Shown here: positions 1 to 7,704 of the stretch, one piece after another
Layout of the letters: every line of letters starts with the position of its first letter
How positions within the stretch are numbered: the first letter of the stretch is position 1
Virus record (IMG/VR): IMGVR_UViG_3300030104_002922
Coordinates: 1-26,531 of that record
Direction: 5' to 3' (one strand)
Length of the DNA stretch: 26,531 nt
From: a virus
Translations under genes and position numbers: made by a program
Notes under the pieces: generated by a model
What the model saw: the letters and a program-made list of their open reading frames with translations, nothing else
Told to the model about the DNA's origin: nothing
Database searches by the model: none

Positions 1-634
1 AGAAATCGAAAATGTAGAAGTTATCGTTGAGGAGCGAGGCGGTAAAAAGTCTATGTTTATTGAGGGTATCTTCCTTCAAGGAGACTTGAAGAATCGTAAT
101 GGACGCATGTATCCAATGCAAACTCTCCGCAAGGAAGTTCAAAGATACAATGAAAGTTTCGTTGCTGGTGGTCGTGCTCTTGGCGAATTGGGTCATCCCG
201 AAGGTCCAACAGTAAATCTAGATAGGGTCTCACATAAAATAACTTCTCTTAGAGAAGACGGAACCAATTTCATTGGTAAGGCGAAAATCCTTGATACGCC
301 AATGGGAAGAATTGCTAAAAATCTAATCGATGAGGGTGTCAGACTAGGAGTATCATCTCGTGGTCTTGGTACACTTACTACTAATAATGAAGGTGTTAAA
401 ATTGTTTCTGATGATTTTCACCTTGCAACTGCTGCTGATATTGTAGCTGATCCATCCGCACCTGATGCTTTTGTACAAGGTATTATGGAAGGAAAGGATT
501 GGGTATGGGATGGCGGTATAGTAAGAGAAAGATTGGCAGCTAAGACATATAAAACGGTCAATACTATGGTTGACCAAAAACAACTGGAGGAGAATAAGTT
601 AGGATTGTTCCAGAACTTCCTATCAAATCTCTAA
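1..634 (+). CDS. 21: Prohead core protease gp21 (5' partial)
   Basis: T4 gp21-type serine protease that matures the prohead by cleaving scaffold and capsid proteins. The reading frame is open to the left edge (codons from base 2), and the first ATG at 53 falls inside a conserved block: the visible KSMFIEGIF..NRNGRMYP matches a T4 gp21 segment about 37 residues from its N-terminus. The true start is therefore upstream of the window. Catalytic-type motifs are visible: the His in ALGELGHPE, the Ser in GVSSRGLG, and a conserved ADPSAPDAF block near the C-terminus, all matching T4 gp21 as recalled. The next genes are scaffold gp22 and capsid gp23, which are its substrates in T4. No terminator follows; a late promoter begins 6 bases after the stop. 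Confidence 0.95.
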   Translation, partial: EIENVEVIVEERGGKKSMFIEGIFLQGDLKNRNGRMYPMQTLRKEVQRYNESFVAGGRALGELGHPEGPTVNLDRVSHKITSLREDGTNFIGKAKILDTPMGRIAKNLIDEGVRLGVSSRGLGTLTTNNEGVKIVSDDFHLATAADIVADPSAPDAFVQGIMEGKDWVWDGGIVRERLAAKTYKTVNTMVDQKQLEENKLGLFQNFLSNL

Positions 635-639
635 CATTT

Positions 640-647
640 TATAAATA
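640..647 (+). promoter_or_regulatory. T4-type late promoter before gene 22
   Basis: TATAAATA is an exact match to the T4 late promoter -10-like box read by the gp55-containing polymerase. It lies in the 52-base gap between genes 21 and 22, with 39 bases to the gp22 ATG. A GGAG ribosome binding site follows at 674-677. There is no -35 element, as expected for gp55 promoters. Confidence 0.85.
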
Positions 648-686
648 AACATAGATTATACCAAGATCTAATCGGAGTGTTCACAA

Positions 687-1757
687 ATGTCCGCTAAGGA
701 ATTACAAGAAATGGAAAATCCTGTAACAAGGGGTGCGAAGGCTGGCGACCCGATGAAGAAAGTTGATGACTCAACTTCTCCAGGAGCAAGTTGTTCTTAT
801 GAAGATCTAGGAGGACCTACTCCTGATAATTATAAGCCAGACAACGACTCAGCCAAGCTTAAAGAACCCAAAATTAAAACTGTATCAGATGTAGTAAATC
901 GTGGAGCAGGTAAAGCTGATGCCATGCAGTCTATCGGTACAGAAGTTCTTAAGCAAGGTGATGAGCCAGCTAAAGAAGATTCAGCAGAAGTAGTTGCTGA
1001 AACCCCATCCGAAGAGGAGACAACTCCAACTGTGGATGTCGAGCAAGATCTTGCTGCTCTATTTGGTGGTGAAGAACTATCAGAAGAGTTTCAAGCAAAA
1101 GCTAAAACAATTTTTGAAGCAGCAGTAACTGAAAAAGTTAATGCTGTTAAAGAAGAGTTGACAGCAGAGTTTGAAAGAACTATGTCTGAACAACTTGAGT
1201 CTACTAAGGCAGACTTGATCGAAAGAACTGATGCTTATTTGGAGTATGTCTCCTCTGAGTGGATGTCTGAGAACAAGATTGAAGTAGAGCATGGACTCAA
1301 ATCTGAAATGACTGAATCATTCTTACAAGGAATGAAGAGTCTTTTTGAAGATCATTATGTATCAATCCCTGACGATAAATATGATGTATTGGAGAGTATG
1401 GTCTCCAAATTAGATGAAATGGAATCCAGACTTAACGAACAGATCGAAACAAACATTTCTCTCAACAAACGCCTAGGTGAATCTACAGCAGATGGAATTT
1501 TCCGTGAAGTAGCCGAAGGACTTGCTGAAACACAAAAAGAAAAGTTAGGATCGTTATCTGAGGGTGTTGAGTTTGAGAGTGAAAACGCATACCGTGAGAA
1601 ACTAGTTACACTTAGAGAATCTTATTTCCCTAGTGAAACAAAAAGTTCCCCAAATAAAGTCGAAACTCTCTCTGAGGGTGTGACTGCCGAGGGTGCTGGA
1701 TCAGCAACTACTGATTCTATGAGCAACTATCTTAAGGCCCTTGGAATGGCCAAATAA
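687..1757 (+). CDS. 22: Prohead core scaffolding protein gp22
   Basis: Major scaffold protein of the prohead core, removed by the gp21 protease during maturation. Identification rests on position (between 21 and 23) and composition: 356 residues, very acidic and Lys/Glu rich. Residues about 130-275 are strongly helical and coiled-coil-like (repeated EEL/AEFE/SEQLE patterns), as in T4 gp22. The N-terminal ~110 residues are low complexity (Asp, Lys, Pro, Ser) and probably disordered. It is longer than T4 gp22 (about 270 residues as recalled). The start is supported by GGAG at 674-677, 9 bases before ATG. A late promoter at 640-647 fits late expression together with gp23. Confidence 0.88.
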   Translation: MSAKELQEMENPVTRGAKAGDPMKKVDDSTSPGASCSYEDLGGPTPDNYKPDNDSAKLKEPKIKTVSDVVNRGAGKADAMQSIGTEVLKQGDEPAKEDSAEVVAETPSEEETTPTVDVEQDLAALFGGEELSEEFQAKAKTIFEAAVTEKVNAVKEELTAEFERTMSEQLESTKADLIERTDAYLEYVSSEWMSENKIEVEHGLKSEMTESFLQGMKSLFEDHYVSIPDDKYDVLESMVSKLDEMESRLNEQIETNISLNKRLGESTADGIFREVAEGLAETQKEKLGSLSEGVEFESENAYREKLVTLRESYFPSETKSSPNKVETLSEGVTAEGAGSATTDSMSNYLKALGMAK

Positions 1758-1788
1758 CTCGCAAATTTAAACACTATTCCCCCGTACA

Positions 1789-3234
1789 ATGTACAACGCA
1801 GAACAATTAATGGAGAAGTGGGGTCCACTTCTCGATGCTGATGGGGTTGATCCTATTAAGGATTCCCACAGACGATCAACAACGGCGGTTCTCCTTGAAA
1901 ACCAAGAGCGTTTTCTAAAAGAACAACAAGCATTTGAAACAGGCAACGGAATGCTTACTGAGGCAGCTCCTACAAACAGTGGTAACGCTGTAGGTGCTTC
2001 AGGTGCATTCGGTGCAGACTCAACAGCATCAGGTCCTGTTGCTGGTTTCGACCCAGTACTAATTTCATTGATTAGAAGATCAATGCCTAACCTCGTTGCA
2101 TACGAGTTAGCAGGTGTTCAACCAATGAATGGTCCTACTGGACTAATCTTTGCAATGAGATCAAGATTCACCGATCAGGGTGGAACAGAGGCGTTCTTCA
2201 ACGAACCAGATTCTGCATTCTCTGCAAACAAGGCAGGAACTAACATCGGTCAGGCAACTCAGGGTAATTACACTGATGCTGTTGATGACGACGGTACTGT
2301 TGGTTTCGGTTCTACTGCAACACAGAGAGGAAACAACCCTGCGATACTTGAAGGAACAGCATCTGATGCGGTTCAAGCACAGTATTCAGTCGGTCAAGGT
2401 ATGGCAACTGGTGACTCTGAGGCACTAGGTGACGGTACTAACGGTGACTTCAACGAGATGGCATTCTCCATCGAGAAGGTAACTGTTACTGCTAAGTCTA
2501 GAGCACTAAAGGCAGAGTACAGCATGGAACTTGCTCAAGACCTTCGTGCAATCCACGGATTGAACGCTGAGGCTGAGTTAGCGAACATACTTTCTTCTGA
2601 GATTCTTGCTGAGATAAACAGAGAAGTTATAAGAACAATCTATAAGACTGCTGAAGCAGGATCACAAGTCAATGTTGCCAACGCTGGATTCTTTGATCTA
2701 GATGTTGACTCCAATGGTAGATGGTCAGTTGAGAAGTTCAAGGGTCTTCTGTTCAACATCGAAAGAGACGCTAACAGGATCGCACAAAGAACTCGTCGTG
2801 GAAAGGGCAACATCATCATGACAAGTGCTGATGTAGCATCTGCTCTAACCATGGCTGGTGTACTTGATTACACTCCTGCTCTTAACGCTAACCTACAGGT
2901 TGACGATACTGGTAATACATTTGCTGGTACTATCAACGGTAAGTACAGAGTTTATATCGATCCATTCTCAGCAAACAGTGCTCAGAATCAGTACTATGTT
3001 GTTGGTTATAAGGGAACATCTCCTTATGACGCTGGATTATTCTACTGCCCATATGTACCTCTACAAATGGTCAGAGCCGTGAACGACGGAACCTTCCAAC
3101 CTAAAATTGGATTTAAGACAAGATACGGTCTTGTTTCAAACCCATTTGCTGAAGGAACTGCTCAAGGTCTTGGTAGAATCACATCTAACAGCAACCGTTA
3201 CTATCAGAGAACAGTTGTTAAGAACCTTATGTAA
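1789..3234 (+). CDS. 23: Major capsid protein gp23
   Basis: T4-family major capsid protein, HK97 fold, forming the hexamers of the head. The 481-residue length is close to the cyanophage and T4 versions. The N-terminus (EQLMEKWGPLL, then VLLENQERFL) matches the gp23 delta-domain region. A gp21-type cleavage site, LTE|A, lies at residues 56-59, so the mature protein would start at Ala59. Conserved gp23 blocks include LVAYELAGVQPM, GPTGLIFAMRS and the C-terminal FKTRYGLVSNPF. The in-frame stop at 1768-1770 makes 1789 the only reasonable ATG, although no purine-rich ribosome binding site precedes it. A terminator follows at 3257-3285. Confidence 0.97.
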   Translation: MYNAEQLMEKWGPLLDADGVDPIKDSHRRSTTAVLLENQERFLKEQQAFETGNGMLTEAAPTNSGNAVGASGAFGADSTASGPVAGFDPVLISLIRRSMPNLVAYELAGVQPMNGPTGLIFAMRSRFTDQGGTEAFFNEPDSAFSANKAGTNIGQATQGNYTDAVDDDGTVGFGSTATQRGNNPAILEGTASDAVQAQYSVGQGMATGDSEALGDGTNGDFNEMAFSIEKVTVTAKSRALKAEYSMELAQDLRAIHGLNAEAELANILSSEILAEINREVIRTIYKTAEAGSQVNVANAGFFDLDVDSNGRWSVEKFKGLLFNIERDANRIAQRTRRGKGNIIMTSADVASALTMAGVLDYTPALNANLQVDDTGNTFAGTINGKYRVYIDPFSANSAQNQYYVVGYKGTSPYDAGLFYCPYVPLQMVRAVNDGTFQPKIGFKTRYGLVSNPFAEGTAQGLGRITSNSNRYYQRTVVKNLM

Positions 3235-3256
3235 GCGAGACGCTTATATATTTCTC

Positions 3257-3285
3257 AAGAGACTCCTTAGGGGGTCTCTTTTTTT
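3257..3285 (+). terminator. Rho-independent terminator after gene 23
   Basis: Arms AAGAGACTCC (3257-3266) and GGGGTCTCTT (3271-3280) pair over 10 bp with one G-U pair. The loop is TTAG, and an unbroken T run continues to 3285. It closes the capsid transcript. Confidence 0.93.
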
Positions 3286-3287
3286 AT

Positions 3288-3294
3288 CTAAATA
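3288..3294 (+). promoter_or_regulatory. Putative late promoter variant (CTAAATA)
   Basis: CTAAATA starts 3 bases after the gene 23 terminator and 30 bases before the next ATG. It resembles the T4 late box TATAAATA, matching 6 of 8 bases when read as TCTAAATA. The same heptamer occurs in two other intergenic gaps here (22455 and 24772) at a similar distance from a start codon, which supports a promoter role. Experimental start sites are needed. Confidence 0.55.
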
Positions 3295-3317
3295 TTGTTG
3301 GAGACCTGTCTGAACCA

Positions 3318-3854
3318 ATGTCCAATTCGTTTTTTGCTAAACAAGTTACAAATAAAAATTATTTGTCTCCTGTTGGTTTTAAATTTAATATAGTTAAAAC
3401 GCCTAAGGTTGATTTCTTTTCTAATAGTGCAAAAATACCTGGTATAAATTTACCTACACCTAATGTTGGAAGCTATCTAAAAAAGATTGATTTGCCTGGT
3501 GATAACATAGAATTTGAAGATTTAACTTTAGATTTTATTGTTGACGAAAACCTAGAAAATTATTTGGAAATACATAACTGGATATATGGTTTAGGATATC
3601 CTGAGAGTGTATCAGAATTCCAAAATTTAATTACACAACCTGATGGGTCAAGAGATGTAAAGGCACAATATAGTGATGGAACATTATCCATTTTAAATAG
3701 TAATTTTAATGTAAACACTCGTGTAAAATTTAGAGATTTATTTCCAATCTCATTGTCATCATTAGAATTTACTGCCACCGAAAACGATTATACATACTTT
3801 ACAGCTACTGCAACATTTAAGTATCTGTTTTATACTATTGAAGTTGACAATTAA
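3318..3854 (+). CDS. Tail-tube family protein, probably tail terminator gp3
   Basis: A 178-residue protein with the character of phage tail-tube proteins: an N-terminal YLSPVGFKFNIVKTP strand, the IPGIN.P.P segment followed by LPGDNIEFEDLTLDFIVDE, and a C-terminal beta-rich half (DLFPISLSSLEFTATENDYTYFTATATFKY). These features are shared by the gp19 tube protein and gp3, the protein that caps the head-proximal tail tube. The position directly after gene 23 and before uvsY is, as I recall, where marine T4-like phages carry gene 3, whereas gene 19 sits next to 18 and 20. I therefore favour gp3 and leave the symbol blank. GGAG at 3300-3303 is 14 bases from ATG, a long spacing. Confidence 0.7.
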   Translation: MSNSFFAKQVTNKNYLSPVGFKFNIVKTPKVDFFSNSAKIPGINLPTPNVGSYLKKIDLPGDNIEFEDLTLDFIVDENLENYLEIHNWIYGLGYPESVSEFQNLITQPDGSRDVKAQYSDGTLSILNSNFNVNTRVKFRDLFPISLSSLEFTATENDYTYFTATATFKYLFYTIEVDN

Positions 3855-3857
3855 TTT

Positions 3858-4283
3858 ATGAATCTTGAAACTATACAAAGTATGTGGTCAAAAGACGCAC
3901 AGATTGATCAAGATAACTTACATGACGAGGCAGCAAAGATACCATCTCTTCATGCAAAGTATTTTGACTTGTATAATAATATAAAGTTACTCAGAGAAAG
4001 GTCTGTAGGAGTAGATAATAAGGTTCGTTTAGAAAGATGGAATTACTACTCAGGAAAATCCGACCCTGAAGTGTATCAGGCCGAACCTTTTCCTTATAAA
4101 GTTAGAGAGAAAGATGCAATAAAAAGATATATGGATGCTGATGAGAAAGTACAGCAGTCAACTTTGAAAATTAAATACTATGATGTAATGCTTACCTATC
4201 TTGAGGATATAATTAAACAGGTAGGGAATAGAAGTTATCAGTTAAAAAATATTATTGATTGGCATAATTTCCGATCTGGATAG
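3858..4283 (+). CDS. uvsY: Recombination mediator UvsY
   Basis: Loads UvsX recombinase on gp32-coated single-stranded DNA in T4-type recombination-dependent replication. Length is 141 residues (T4 UvsY 137). It aligns with T4 UvsY as recalled: N-terminal LETIQSMWSKD..ID...LHDEAAKIP..H.KY, central R...RL...YYSGKSDPEVY, and C-terminal helix YDVMLTYLEDIIKQV..RSYQLKNIIDW. It is followed 2 bases later by uvsW, the same functional pair as in T4, and lies 3 bases after the tail-tube gene. No strong ribosome binding site is visible, so translation may be coupled to the upstream gene. Confidence 0.93.
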   Translation: MNLETIQSMWSKDAQIDQDNLHDEAAKIPSLHAKYFDLYNNIKLLRERSVGVDNKVRLERWNYYSGKSDPEVYQAEPFPYKVREKDAIKRYMDADEKVQQSTLKIKYYDVMLTYLEDIIKQVGNRSYQLKNIIDWHNFRSG

Positions 4284-4285
4284 TC

Positions 4286-5755
4286 ATGAGCAAACTCGTT
4301 ATCTCTAAAAAGAATGAGGTCTTTCTAAAGATCCAATCTGAACCACATGTGTATCAAGAACTGTCGGATCATTTTTCTTTCGACATAGAAGGAGCACAGT
4401 ACATGAAACAATATCGGAAACGATATTGGGATGGTAAAATTCGTTTGTTCTCAACTCATACTAGAGAATTGTATGTTGGGTTGTTGGATAAATTAGTTTC
4501 TTTTTGCGATAGACATGGATATGAATATGAATTTGTTGATAGTAAATTTTTTGGCACTCCTTATGAAGAGAATGAACTGATATCAAAAGAAGGTATTAAA
4601 GAATATATCACTCGGATATCAAGTCATCGCCCAAGGAAATACCAAGTTGAGGGAGTATACGATGCTCTAAGACACAATAGAAGGTTAGTGATATCGCCCA
4701 CTGCCTCTGGCAAGTCTTTGATGATTTACTCAGTCGTTCGTTACTTCGCAGAACGAAAGAAAAATATTCTGATAGTTGTTCCAACGACATCTCTGGTAGA
4801 GCAGATGCATAAAGACTTCTTGGAATATGGTTGGGATGCTGATTCATATTGTCAAAGAATATATGCAGGAAGAGATAAAGAAGCGAGTGCTCCAGTTGTT
4901 ATTACTACCTGGCAATCTATCTATAAACTAGAAAGAAAGTATTTTGAAAGGTTTGAGGTTGTAATAGGAGATGAAGCACATTTATTCAAAGCAAAATCTC
5001 TGACACAAATCATGACAAAACTTCATCTAGCGAAATATAGATTTGGTTTTACTGGAACACTTAGTGGTACACAAACTCATAAGTGGGTTCTTGAAGGCTT
5101 GTTTGGTCCTTCTTACAAAGTAGTTCGTACCGATGAGTTGATGGATAAGGGTTATCTAGCAAAATTACAAGCAAAGATTCTTTTACTAAAACATGACGAG
5201 ATAAAATTTTCTAACTATCAAGATGAAATAGATTATTTAATTAGTAATGATCGTAGAAATAATTTTATTAAAAATCTAGCATTAGATCTAAAAGGCAATA
5301 CTTTAGTTCTTTTTGCTAGGGTAGAAAACCACGGACAAATACTTTTTGATAAGATAAATAGTGACAAGGAAGAAACTCAAAAAGTTTTTTTCATACATGG
5401 AGGTGTAGATGTTGATGAAAGAGAAGAAGTTCGTGGGATTGCAGAAAAAGAAAGCAATGCCATTATAGTTGCCTCTTATGGCACCTTCTCAACTGGAATC
5501 AATATCAAGAATCTTCACAATGTTATTTTTGCTTCGCCATCGAAGTCAAGAATAAGAAACCTACAATCAATTGGTAGGGTTCTCCGTAAAGGACATAATA
5601 AATTTAGTGCAACTCTATATGATATAGCAGATGATTGCACTTATTTGTCGAATAGAAATTACACATTAAATCATCTCATTGAAAGAATTAAAATCTATAA
5701 AGAAGAAAATTTCAACTATGATATGATAACTATTAACTTCAGGAGTAAGTCATGA
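4286..5755 (+). CDS. uvsW: Recombination DNA/RNA helicase UvsW
   Basis: SF2 helicase of the RecG-like T4 UvsW type, which unwinds R-loops and branched DNA and helps the switch to recombination-dependent replication. 489 residues (T4 about 500). Residues 1-100 form the small N-terminal DNA-binding region typical of UvsW. RKYQ (117-120) is followed by Walker A SPTASGKS (137-144), DEAH box (229-232), GFTGTL motif III, and QSIGRVLRKG motif VI near residue 430. The start codon is 2 bases after uvsY. Its stop overlaps the start of the following LSm-like gene in ATGA, suggesting coupled translation. Confidence 0.96.
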   Translation: MSKLVISKKNEVFLKIQSEPHVYQELSDHFSFDIEGAQYMKQYRKRYWDGKIRLFSTHTRELYVGLLDKLVSFCDRHGYEYEFVDSKFFGTPYEENELISKEGIKEYITRISSHRPRKYQVEGVYDALRHNRRLVISPTASGKSLMIYSVVRYFAERKKNILIVVPTTSLVEQMHKDFLEYGWDADSYCQRIYAGRDKEASAPVVITTWQSIYKLERKYFERFEVVIGDEAHLFKAKSLTQIMTKLHLAKYRFGFTGTLSGTQTHKWVLEGLFGPSYKVVRTDELMDKGYLAKLQAKILLLKHDEIKFSNYQDEIDYLISNDRRNNFIKNLALDLKGNTLVLFARVENHGQILFDKINSDKEETQKVFFIHGGVDVDEREEVRGIAEKESNAIIVASYGTFSTGINIKNLHNVIFASPSKSRIRNLQSIGRVLRKGHNKFSATLYDIADDCTYLSNRNYTLNHLIERIKIYKEENFNYDMITINFRSKS

Positions 5756-6210
5756 TAAACGCAGAAGAAGACTTTTACGCCACTATTAAATTAGTTACTG
5801 GGGAGGAACTATTTGCTATAGTAACTACCGATCCAGATGCTCCTGAGACATTAATTCTGCAAGATCCAGTTGTCATACAAGTTATCCACGGAGCGAGGGG
5901 CTCGTTCGTAAGAGTAGAACCTTGGTTGCACATACCTAGTGATGATTTCTTCTTTATAAATTTTGACAAGGTTGTTACGATGACTGAGATAGATGAAGAA
6001 CACGATATGATCGAATACTATCTAAACTACTTGGCAGAAAAATTAGAAAAGAAGTACGGTCCTATATTCAAAGGAAAAGGTAAACAAGTCCGCCCCTCGG
6101 AAAAAATGGGGTACAAAGGAACTGTTAAAGATGCTAAGAAAAAATTAGAAAATATATTTGCTCTAGATGCTCAAGAAAATAAGTCAGTAGGAATAGCAAC
6201 AGATACTTGA
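5752..6210 (+). CDS. LSm-like small protein, unknown function
   Basis: 152 residues. Residues 11-45 (TIKLVTGEELFAIVTTD...LILQDPVVI) have the strand pattern of Sm/LSm-like beta-barrels. After Trp58 comes a second block (SDDFFFINFDKVVTMTEID...IEYYLNYL). Both blocks recur in the two small proteins at 25035-25343 and 25333-25626, so the three look like paralogues. This one has an extra basic C-terminal tail (about 95-140, many Lys and Gly). The start overlaps the uvsW stop by ATGA. Similar short proteins are, as I recall, frequent in marine T4-like phages. The LSm fold is inference from the strand pattern, and function is unknown. Confidence 0.8.
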   Translation: MINAEEDFYATIKLVTGEELFAIVTTDPDAPETLILQDPVVIQVIHGARGSFVRVEPWLHIPSDDFFFINFDKVVTMTEIDEEHDMIEYYLNYLAEKLEKKYGPIFKGKGKQVRPSEKMGYKGTVKDAKKKLENIFALDAQENKSVGIATDT

Positions 6211-6223
6211 TACAATCCTTCTG

Positions 6224-6238
6224 AACTTTGACAAAGTT
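6224..6238 (+). promoter_or_regulatory. Operator-like inverted repeat upstream of gene 55
   Basis: AACTTTG-A-CAAAGTT is a perfect 7+1+7 inverted repeat. A further copy of the half-site, GAACTTT, occurs at 6255-6261, 32 bases (about three helical turns) after the first at 6223-6229, and it overlaps the -35 element of the gp55 promoter. This arrangement is typical of a regulator binding site; no regulator is identified. Confidence 0.4.
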
Positions 6239-6252
6239 ATTCTAAATGGTAT

Positions 6253-6280
6253 TTGAACTTTTGTCAAGCTGTGCTATAAT
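6253..6280 (+). promoter_or_regulatory. Sigma70-type promoter for gene 55
   Basis: TTGAAC (6253-6258), 16-base spacer, TGC then TATAAT (6275-6280): an extended -10 with a consensus -10 box. It lies 21 bases before the gp55 ATG in the 91-base gap after the LSm-like gene. It would let host RNA polymerase make the late sigma factor before late transcription begins. Confidence 0.78.
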
Positions 6281-6301
6281 ATCCTTATACAGATAAGAAC
6301 T

Positions 6302-6778
6302 ATGCCACGCAAAAGATCTGATCATTATGTTAATAATAAAGAGTTATTAGAGGCAATGGTGGTCTATAGAAATAAGTGTGCGATTGCAAAAGAAAAAGGA
6401 ATAGATCCACCATTAATCAGTAATTACTTGGGTGATTGTTTTTTAAAGATTGCAACTCACTTGTCATACAAACCAAACTTCGTAAACTATATGTTTAGAG
6501 AAGACATGATTGGCGATGGCATAGAGAATTGCGTCCAATACATCCATAATTTCAATCCTGAGAAGTCTACTAATCCTTTTGCATACTTTACACAGATAAT
6601 ATATTATGCCTTTCTGAGACGCATACAGAAGGAGAAGAAACAATTAGAGATAAAAACTAAGATAATAGAGAAAACAGGATACGATCAGGTCATGGTTGTA
6701 GAGGAGGGTGCAGGAGGCACCGCTTCAGACTATAATACTATTAAAGATAATATCCAGTATAGAAATTCTAATAGATGA
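6302..6778 (+). CDS. 55: Late-transcription sigma factor gp55
   Basis: Phage sigma factor that directs host RNA polymerase to late promoters of the TATAAATA type and works with the gp45 clamp in T4. 158 residues, shorter than T4 gp55 (185). A sigma region 2-like core is visible: ENCVQYIHNFNPEKSTNPFAYFTQIIYYAFLRRIQKEKKQ (residues about 78-118), the part that binds beta' and the -10 region. The N-terminal ~20 residues (PRKRSDHYVNNKEL) match the usual gp55 start. The stop overlaps the start of the methyltransferase gene (ATGA). Own promoter at 6253-6280. Confidence 0.93.
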   Translation: MPRKRSDHYVNNKELLEAMVVYRNKCAIAKEKGIDPPLISNYLGDCFLKIATHLSYKPNFVNYMFREDMIGDGIENCVQYIHNFNPEKSTNPFAYFTQIIYYAFLRRIQKEKKQLEIKTKIIEKTGYDQVMVVEEGAGGTASDYNTIKDNIQYRNSNR

Positions 6779-7704
6779 GAGACTTAGTTTTGTTTGGGGA
6801 TTGTTTAGATACCCTTAAAAAATTTGATGAGAAACCTAGGATGTGTGTTACTTCTCCCCCTTATTATGGTCTAAGAGACTATGGTGGCGAGGGCGATCAA
6901 ATAGGATTGGAATCAACTCCAGAAGAATATATTCAAAAACTAGTAGAAATATTTCGAGAGGTAAGAAACATTCTAACAGATGATGGTACACTGTGGTTGA
7001 ATATAGGAGATTCATACTATAACTATAGACCTGGTACTGGAGGATTGCCTAAGCAAACTGTTAGTAGAACGAATCAAGATCTACCAGAAAATTGTAATCG
7101 TAGAGCAAATAAATTAGAAGGACTAAAAGAGAAAGATCTTATTGGTATTCCTTGGATGCTTGCATTTGCTCTGAGATCAGACGGATGGTATCTCAGACAA
7201 GATATCATATGGCACAAACCTAATCCCATGCCAGAAAGCATGAAGGATAGATGCACAAAATCACATGAATACATTTTTCTTTTAAGCAAAAATAAAAAAT
7301 ATTTTTACGACAATGAAGCAATTAAAGAACCAGCAAAAGACTGGGGGACAAGAGATCGCACTAAAGGCAAGTACCATAATCCTGGCACTGGCTTGGTTCC
7401 TCATAGTGGGTTATCCAAGTCTTACCCTACAAAAAATAAACGGTCTGTTTGGTCAGTAACTAACAAACCATATAAAGGAGCACACTTTGCTGTTTTCCCA
7501 CCAGATCTAATTGAACCATGTATTCTTGCAGGAAGTGAAAAGGGTGATCTTGTTCTTGATCCATTCATGGGATCTGGAACCACTGCTATGGTTGCTAAAA
7601 AACTAGGCAGAGATTACATTGGTTGCGAATTACATGAGGGTTATGGTAATCTAATAGAAGATAGAGTCAATTCTAGACAAGGTACATTAGAGATTTTCTT
7701 ATGA
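6775..7704 (+). CDS. Beta-class DNA methyltransferase (N6-A or N4-C)
   Basis: SAM-dependent amino-methyltransferase acting on DNA. The catalytic motif TSPPYYG (26-32) comes first, a variable target-recognition region follows, and the SAM-binding motif DPFMGSGTT (262-270) is near the C-terminus. That order defines beta-class enzymes of the N4/N6 methylase family. SPPY rather than DPPY is common in N4-cytosine enzymes but not decisive. 309 residues, so full length. It is linked by ATGA overlaps to gp55 upstream and gp47 downstream, so it is translated as part of the replication operon. No cognate restriction nuclease adjoins it. Protection of phage DNA from host restriction is the simplest role (inference). 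Confidence 0.92.
   Translation: MRDLVLFGDCLDTLKKFDEKPRMCVTSPPYYGLRDYGGEGDQIGLESTPEEYIQKLVEIFREVRNILTDDGTLWLNIGDSYYNYRPGTGGLPKQTVSRTNQDLPENCNRRANKLEGLKEKDLIGIPWMLAFALRSDGWYLRQDIIWHKPNPMPESMKDRCTKSHEYIFLLSKNKKYFYDNEAIKEPAKDWGTRDRTKGKYHNPGTGLVPHSGLSKSYPTKNKRSVWSVTNKPYKGAHFAVFPPDLIEPCILAGSEKGDLVLDPFMGSGTTAMVAKKLGRDYIGCELHEGYGNLIEDRVNSRQGTLEIFL

Noticed and set aside
2180-2428. Plus-strand frame within gene 23
   Set aside because: Shadow of the capsid gene in another frame; no family pattern.
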